From the NCBI GenBank assembly GCA_020634935.1, contig JACKAT010000009.1, positions 62,001-126,000 on the forward strand: a DNA stretch of 64,000 nt, given 5' to 3'. This DNA is from Anaerolineales bacterium. GTDB lineage: Bacteria; Chloroflexota; Anaerolineae; 4572-78; J111. The notes beneath the pieces are model-generated. The model saw nothing but the letters and a program-made list of their open reading frames with translations, had not been told where the DNA came from and searched no databases. Both the position numbers and the translations under genes were made by a program. Positions 59,915 through 64,000 of the stretch are shown in pieces (within the stretch, counting starts at the first letter, position 1; every line of letters begins with the position of its first letter).

Positions 59915-61246
59915 CTACACCGGCCCGCCACCGGGACGAATGATAACATCGTTGATTTCAGCATTAATCGCGGAAAGCGGTTTGGCCGCTAACAGATCGT
60001 CAAAAAGGGGCAGCCGTCCTGTCTGCAGGGCATTCTCGGCGTACAGAAACATCGCCGCCGACCAGGCTTGCTGCTCGAATCCCATCGGGTTGCCGGTTTC
60101 GCCGTGTAGCCACTCATTGAAACCGCCGTCTTGATTGATAAAGTGTTGATTGGCTTTTGCTAGCAGATCGAGCAGCCGTTCGGCCTCGTCGAACCAGTGG
60201 TGATACACCAGCGCGGCCACATGGAAACCGCCAATCATCGGCCAGATACCACCGTTGTGATATTGGTGGGGCAGGTTGAGGTTACGGCTGCGATAATATT
60301 CACGCCAGTCGCTTTGGCTGGGGTAGATGGGCGGGTGAATGGCCTTAGTCGGGTAAGGATGGGCCATGCCGACCTGCTGCATGTAACGCAGGATATGCTC
60401 GGTGCGATGGTGGTCGGCCACGCCGGTCAGCACCGCCAGCAGATTGCCCAAGCTGTCGCACCAGTCGCCGTATTCGCGGAAGGCGACCCAGGGCAGGTAA
60501 AAGGGGCGGCTGGAGATGGTGCCGATGTTATGATAGAGCATAAACCACTCTAGCCGGATGTGTTTGAGCTTTTCCAGATGCTCGGCGAAATGCTCGGCCA
60601 CCCAGCAGCGGTCGATCCAGAGCAGCAGGTTGATCCGCTTATGAATACCCGCCGCATCGATCTCCGGTTGGTGATAAGCGGCCTCTGGCGGCAGATGTTT
60701 GATCAACTGCTCGTGGGCCAGCATCGTGGCGTAGTAAAGGACGTTGTCGTACAGCACGTTATAGCGCACGGCCAGCAGATCGATCCAATCGCCCGCTTCG
60801 GGAATTTCCAGCAGGCCACATTCGTTCATGTCCTGATATTCCAGCCAGACCAGCGCCTTGTCGATCGACGGCCAGTGGCGCTGGAGAAATTCGATATCAT
60901 TGGTCAGGTGAAAATAGAGATAATGGCCTAAAATGTACCACAAATTGCCATCGACCGCGCCGGCATTCTCAGTGCTGATGTAGCCGGTGTCGGGATTGAC
61001 GTTGAGTTGAATCAGCCCCCGGCGCGATTGGTGGGTGCTCATCGTCTCCAACGAAGCTCGCCCGGCCGCGATGAGAGCGGCATCGCCGGTGGCAGCAGCG
61101 CCCAAAAAAGTGATCATGCTGTCTCTAGCCCAAATTTGGGGATAACCTGCCGCCAGCCCCGAGGCTCGAAAGCCGTGGCAGGTAATGCACCGGTGGAGGA
61201 TGTCGAGGGCGTGTTGATGGGTTTGGTTGAGGAGGGTGTTTTTCAT
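59915..61246 (-). CDS. Amylo-alpha-1,6-glucosidase-like (alpha,alpha)6-barrel glycosidase
   Basis: 443 residues. The (alpha/alpha)6 pattern of glycogen-debranching/trehalase-like hydrolases: YPQIWARDSMITFLGAAATG, GAVDGNLWYILGHYLYFHLT, EIPEAGDWIDLLAVRYNVLY and HNGGIWPMIGGFHVAALVYH. Acidic catalytic candidates are the Asp of WARDS and the Glu/Asp of EAGDW. It lacks the N-terminal beta domain of full debranching enzymes. No signal peptide, so it acts on intracellular glycogen or a disaccharide. Monocistronic; surrounded by repeats. Confidence 0.85.
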   Translation of the reverse strand: MKNTLLNQTHQHALDILHRCITCHGFRASGLAAGYPQIWARDSMITFLGAAATGDAALIAAGRASLETMSTHQSRRGLIQLNVNPDTGYISTENAGAVDGNLWYILGHYLYFHLTNDIEFLQRHWPSIDKALVWLEYQDMNECGLLEIPEAGDWIDLLAVRYNVLYDNVLYYATMLAHEQLIKHLPPEAAYHQPEIDAAGIHKRINLLLWIDRCWVAEHFAEHLEKLKHIRLEWFMLYHNIGTISSRPFYLPWVAFREYGDWCDSLGNLLAVLTGVADHHRTEHILRYMQQVGMAHPYPTKAIHPPIYPSQSDWREYYRSRNLNLPHQYHNGGIWPMIGGFHVAALVYHHWFDEAERLLDLLAKANQHFINQDGGFNEWLHGETGNPMGFEQQAWSAAMFLYAENALQTGRLPLFDDLLAAKPLSAINAEINDVIIRPGGGPV

Positions 61247-61303
61247 GGCGTGTAAATGTGAAATTTATGAATATGTGTCTTTTTTAGAAGTTACACAAAA
61301 ACC

Positions 61304-61336
61304 AGGTGATAGTCACTTGTTGGTCAAGTGTCACCT
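61304..61336. repeat. Palindromic element, family P copy 7 (short)
   Basis: AGGTGATAGTCACTT and AAGTGTCACCT with a 7-bp centre; the right arm has lost 4 bases (GACT). Followed by AATTGCGTAA, as after other P copies. Confidence 0.6.
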
Positions 61337-61366
61337 TTGTAATTGCGTAAATCCTGTTTTTATTAG

Positions 61367-61493
61367 GACTTACGCAGTTGGGTGTATCGAACAAGGTGAC
61401 AGTCACTTAGACGCGATAAATAGCGTTGTTTGGGCTTAAGCGAACGTTCATTTTCGGCCAAAAGTGACTGTCACCTTTTGAACTGCGTAAGTC
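61367..61493. repeat. Nested palindrome: GACTTACGCAGTT arms around family P copy 8 (subtype B)
   Basis: Outer arms GACTTACGCAGTT (61367-61379) and AACTGCGTAAGTC (61481-61493) are exact inverted repeats. Inside is a full P element (61394-61476). This is the most complete nested copy in the window. The rest of the 61247-61661 gap is AT-rich and holds the ATPase gene's promoter (TATAAT at 61621-61626). Confidence 0.88.
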
Positions 61494-61661
61494 ATATTTA
61501 TAACATTATACCATGTTTGCCTAAATTTCTTTAGGGGCCTAATGGTGAGATTTGCCCATAGCACCGATTTTGCCAGAGAGTTGCCAGAATTTTGCCTGGC
61601 TCAATTTTTGTTTTATGCGCTATAATAACGCTATTAAATCCATGCGGGAGAAACAAAAAAG

Positions 61662-63020
61662 ATGAGCAGCTTGAGCCAAAATCTTCCACCAACTTACCGG
61701 GCTGATGTCGTCAACCCGGTGATGCGCCACCTGGCCGCCGGCGACTCTAGCTCGATTGTGGGTATCGGCAGCGTCGGCAAGTCGAACCTGCTGCGCTTTT
61801 TTCGACGGGAGGACGTTCGCCGCGAGTATCTCGGCGACGCCTGGAATAGTTATCTTTTTGTTTATGTCGATATCAACAAAATTCTCAAGCAATCCCGCTG
61901 GGGGTTGTTTGAATTGATGCTGCATCAATTGCTCACCGAGTTAACCAATCGGGGTACGGAAGATGTGGTTCTTAAGGCTATTGATGATCTGCACCAACGC
62001 GCTACCACCCTCGAAACACGATTTCTAACTCTCCGTTATTTGGATCGCGCTATAGGCATTGTCTGCAGCCAGCTTAAACTCAAGCTGGTCTTTTTGATCG
62101 ATGAGTTTGACGATCTATGCCGCACTATGTCCGCCAGTGGCTTTGCCGCGCTCCGGGCGCTGCGTGACGAGAATAAGTATCGGCTTATGTATGTTGTGGC
62201 TACCCGACTGGAGCTAAAGCGACTGCGTGACGACGTATCGGAAATCGAGGCTTTTGAAGAGTTAGTAGTACCTCAGACGATTTGGCTTGGGCCGTATGCC
62301 AAAAATGACGCCGACTTTATGGTACACCGGCTCGGCAGTCGATACGCTCAGCCGCTCGATGACAAAATGAGACTACAAGTGCTTAAAGCCACCGGCGGTC
62401 ATCCCGGTCTAATGCGCGAGGGATATGCCGTTGCCCGTGAAAACGGCTCCGGCTTCTTCGATATTCTAACTCGCAGCCCGCGGGTCCAAGACGAGTGCCA
62501 GCGGCTTTGGTTGAGTTTGCCCGGCGATGAGCAGAAAGTCATGATTAGCCTGGCCAATAATAACGCGGTTCTTTCTGACCAGCGCGAGGTGCTGGAACGC
62601 CTGCAGCGAAAGGGGCTGGTAGGTGGCCCCTGGTCTGAGCCGGATGAGATCTTTTCTGCGCTGTTTGCTCATTATATTAAACAGCAAGAGGGTACCGTCA
62701 AAACCCATGTCGTGGTCGATCATCATCGCCATTCGGTTTGGGTTGATGGGCGTAAGGTTTCGCGGCTAACTCCCCTGGAATTTAAGCTGATCAGTTATCT
62801 TGATGAAAAGCGAAGCCAGACCTGTTCTCGAGATGATTTAGCCCGCTATCTCTATCCTGAGGATATGTCGCTGGATGGCGATGGTGTGGCCGATAACCGG
62901 CTTGACTCGGTTGTCAAGCGGCTGCGCAAACGGATTGAACCCGATCCGAAGAATCCCCGTTACATTGTCACCGTTCGAGGATATGGTTTTTGTTTAGATG
63001 ACAAACCCGGAGATAAATAA
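61662..63020 (+). CDS. P-loop ATPase fused to OmpR-type winged helix
   Basis: 452 residues. Residues ~1-300 are an AAA/STAND-type ATPase: P-loop SSIVGIGSVGKSNLLRFFRR near residue 38, Walker B LVFLIDEFDDLCR near residue 145 and the sensor-like LMYVVATRLELKRL. A winged-helix segment follows. Residues ~345-448 are an OmpR/PhoB DNA-binding domain: VDGRKVSRLTPLEFKLISYL, VVKRLRKRIEPDPKNPRYIV and RGYGFCL. It has no receiver domain, so it is a one-component ATP-dependent regulator, related in idea to the BTAD and LuxR STANDs here. GGGAG lies upstream and a TATAAT box 41 bases before the ATG. Confidence 0.85.
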   Translation: MSSLSQNLPPTYRADVVNPVMRHLAAGDSSSIVGIGSVGKSNLLRFFRREDVRREYLGDAWNSYLFVYVDINKILKQSRWGLFELMLHQLLTELTNRGTEDVVLKAIDDLHQRATTLETRFLTLRYLDRAIGIVCSQLKLKLVFLIDEFDDLCRTMSASGFAALRALRDENKYRLMYVVATRLELKRLRDDVSEIEAFEELVVPQTIWLGPYAKNDADFMVHRLGSRYAQPLDDKMRLQVLKATGGHPGLMREGYAVARENGSGFFDILTRSPRVQDECQRLWLSLPGDEQKVMISLANNNAVLSDQREVLERLQRKGLVGGPWSEPDEIFSALFAHYIKQQEGTVKTHVVVDHHRHSVWVDGRKVSRLTPLEFKLISYLDEKRSQTCSRDDLARYLYPEDMSLDGDGVADNRLDSVVKRLRKRIEPDPKNPRYIVTVRGYGFCLDDKPGDK

Positions 63021-63040
63021 TGGTTCCGGCATTGGATATT

Positions 63041-63075
63041 CCAGACAGACGACCCCACATTGGGCGTCTGTCTGG
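63041..63075. terminator. Hairpin between convergent genes
   Basis: CCAGACAGACG and CGTCTGTCTGG are perfect 11-bp arms with a 13-nt loop, 21 bases after the ATPase stop. T-poor, so a weak bidirectional terminator. Confidence 0.65.
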
Positions 63076-63097
63076 GATTTGTCAATCTATTTGATTT

Positions 63098-63193
63098 TTA
63101 TCCGATCATTCGAGCGACAAAGGTGGTAATTCCCACTAACGCGATTAGGATGATCAAAATTGCTATCAAAATTAAAATCTCCGTTGTAATCAT
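63098..63193 (-). CDS. 31-residue single-pass membrane microprotein
   Basis: A 96-base frame starting at ATG 63193 with GGGGAG 6 bases upstream. The product is MITTEILILIAILIILIALV, then GITTFVARMIG: one strongly hydrophobic helix with a short basic end (AR). The ribosome site and composition are convincing, although a frame this short cannot be proven by eye. No family recognised. It is convergent with the ATPase gene and divergent from the hydrolase. Similar microproteins often modulate membrane complexes. Confidence 0.5.
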   Translation of the reverse strand: MITTEILILIAILIILIALVGITTFVARMIG

Positions 63194-63445
63194 TTTAATC
63201 TCCCCATAATATAACTACTTAATCCCTGAACCATAATGACCAAACTAACCAACTAGCCTTATCATAATTGATTTTTCACCCTCACAAATGACAATTAAAG
63301 AGCAGCCGGCCGTCTCTTACCGAGTAAACCTGGCAAACCTGGCAAGATCCATAAAGTTAGAGGCATGTTTTGACAAACTGATTTTGTCAGCCATACTATA
63401 ATTCTGTAATAGTCCGGAATTTTTTATTTTCGATATTTTTCATTA

Positions 63446-64000
63446 ATGCACACCCAACTTCTTGATCGAACATTACTTTACAACCCCCATATAGAGGGTG
63501 ATCCCTTTTTCTGGCAGAGTGGGCCGGTGGGCATTTTACTGGCGCACGGGTATACGGCGACGCCAGCCGAAGTGCTGCTTCTGGCTCGAAATCTTTACGC
63601 TCAGGGTTACACGGTTTCCGGCCCCTTGTTGCCGGGGCATGGCTGTTCGCCCGATGAGATGAATCGCTGTCGCTGGGGTGATTGGGTGGGGGCAATGGAG
63701 AACGCCTATCGGGCTCTCGCGGCCCAGTGTGAGATGGTGTTTGTGGGTGGGGAGTCGATGGGAGCGCTGTTGGCGCTTGACGTTGCCGCTAAATATCCGG
63801 AGGTTGTCGGCATCCTGACCTACGCGCCGGCCTTACTGCTGTCGCGCCGGGTTGCCTTTTTATCCTACATCCTATCGCCGTTTTTGACGCAGGTGAAAAA
63901 AAACCTGACCGGTATCCACGACAAATGGCAGGGTTACAAAGTTAATCCGGTTCCGGCTTTGAACCAACTGGTTCGTTTGCAGCGGGTAATCAAGCGCCGG
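63446..64000 (+). CDS. Alpha/beta hydrolase, monoacylglycerol-lipase/carboxylesterase type (cut by window edge)
   Basis: 185 residues visible from the ATG at 63446, open to the right edge. Alpha/beta-hydrolase landmarks: GILLAHGYTATPAEVLLLAR (oxyanion HG), VSGPLLPGHGCSPDEM and the nucleophile elbow VFVGGESMGALLAL (GxSxG). YPEVVGILTYAPALLLSRRV leads into the cap. It resembles carboxylesterase Est30 and monoacylglycerol lipases. The Asp and His of the triad lie beyond the window. Confidence 0.85.
   Translation, partial: MHTQLLDRTLLYNPHIEGDPFFWQSGPVGILLAHGYTATPAEVLLLARNLYAQGYTVSGPLLPGHGCSPDEMNRCRWGDWVGAMENAYRALAAQCEMVFVGGESMGALLALDVAAKYPEVVGILTYAPALLLSRRVAFLSYILSPFLTQVKKNLTGIHDKWQGYKVNPVPALNQLVRLQRVIKRR

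Noticed and set aside
1..64000. tRNA, rRNA, prophage or integrated plasmid
   Set aside because: No cloverleaf, rRNA or phage structural pattern was found by reading; a covariance or profile search would be needed to be sure.

Overview
The window reads as a chromosomal segment of a Chloroflexota bacterium, most likely an Anaerolineae-like lineage. This is inferred from content: SARP/BTAD and MalT-like LuxR regulators, an NB-ARC/WD40 giant, Thr/Pro-rich secreted proteins, bactofilin, long-form RmlA, moderately high GC and very many intergenic palindromes. No rRNA, tRNA, CRISPR array, prophage or intact insertion sequence was seen.

Layout. 1-6.9 kb: edge-truncated BTAD regulator (minus), a secreted Thr/Pro-rich protein, an ABM-fold protein, a nucleotidyltransferase whose HEPN partner survives only as a 34-codon stub, the XRE/NB-ARC/14xWD40 protein and a truncated transposase. 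7.2-11.6 kb: small plus-strand enzymes (two SnoaL-like proteins, one fused in frame to another domain; LCMT-type methyltransferase; tautomerase). 11.6-17.9 kb: a minus-strand redox/stress operon (unknown protein, Dyp peroxidase, DUF4331, TPR protein, SthA-like flavoprotein, PPOX-fold protein). It lies downstream of a MalT-like LuxR regulator (18.1-20.9 kb) and has a palindromic operator candidate about 45 bp before the likely transcription start. 21.9-34.3 kb: triple-PA14 membrane protein, YihY, EAD-TIR protein, PAC2 protein, mutS2-cvpA, bactofilin, serine beta-lactamase-like hydrolase and ComEA. 34.5-42.2 kb: phosphoribosyltransferase, epimerase, YgjP-like peptidase and an exopolysaccharide block (RmlA, CpsB phosphatase, CpsD kinase, two Wzz proteins, GT4). 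42.3-48.1 kb: degraded PIN toxin module, rpe, SIMPL protein, HDAC-like hydrolase and YtcJ-like amidohydrolase. 48.9-58.1 kb: UbiA prenyltransferase, single-chain MNT-HepT fusion, then a tight plus-strand series: PEP-synthase/Rph-like dikinase, BtaA-like DUF3419, VTE5/SEC59-like kinase, GNAT and AMP-ligase. 58.1-64 kb: NDH-2 with Rex-like sites and an attenuator-like leader, a glucosidase, an ATPase-winged-helix regulator, a 31-residue membrane microprotein and an edge-truncated alpha/beta hydrolase.

Two things look least described. First, the 50.8-58.1 kb series combines the chemistry needed for an amino- or betaine-type polar lipid, but lacks the BtaB methyltransferase and adds a CTP-type lipid kinase, an acyltransferase, an adenylating ligase and a PEP-type phosphotransferase. 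Second, the intergenic DNA is built from several dispersed palindrome families. Similar outer arms enclose unrelated inner palindromes. There are also two copies, 12 kb apart, of a composite 41-bp-period array.

All function calls rest on motif recognition by eye. No database search or folding program was run.
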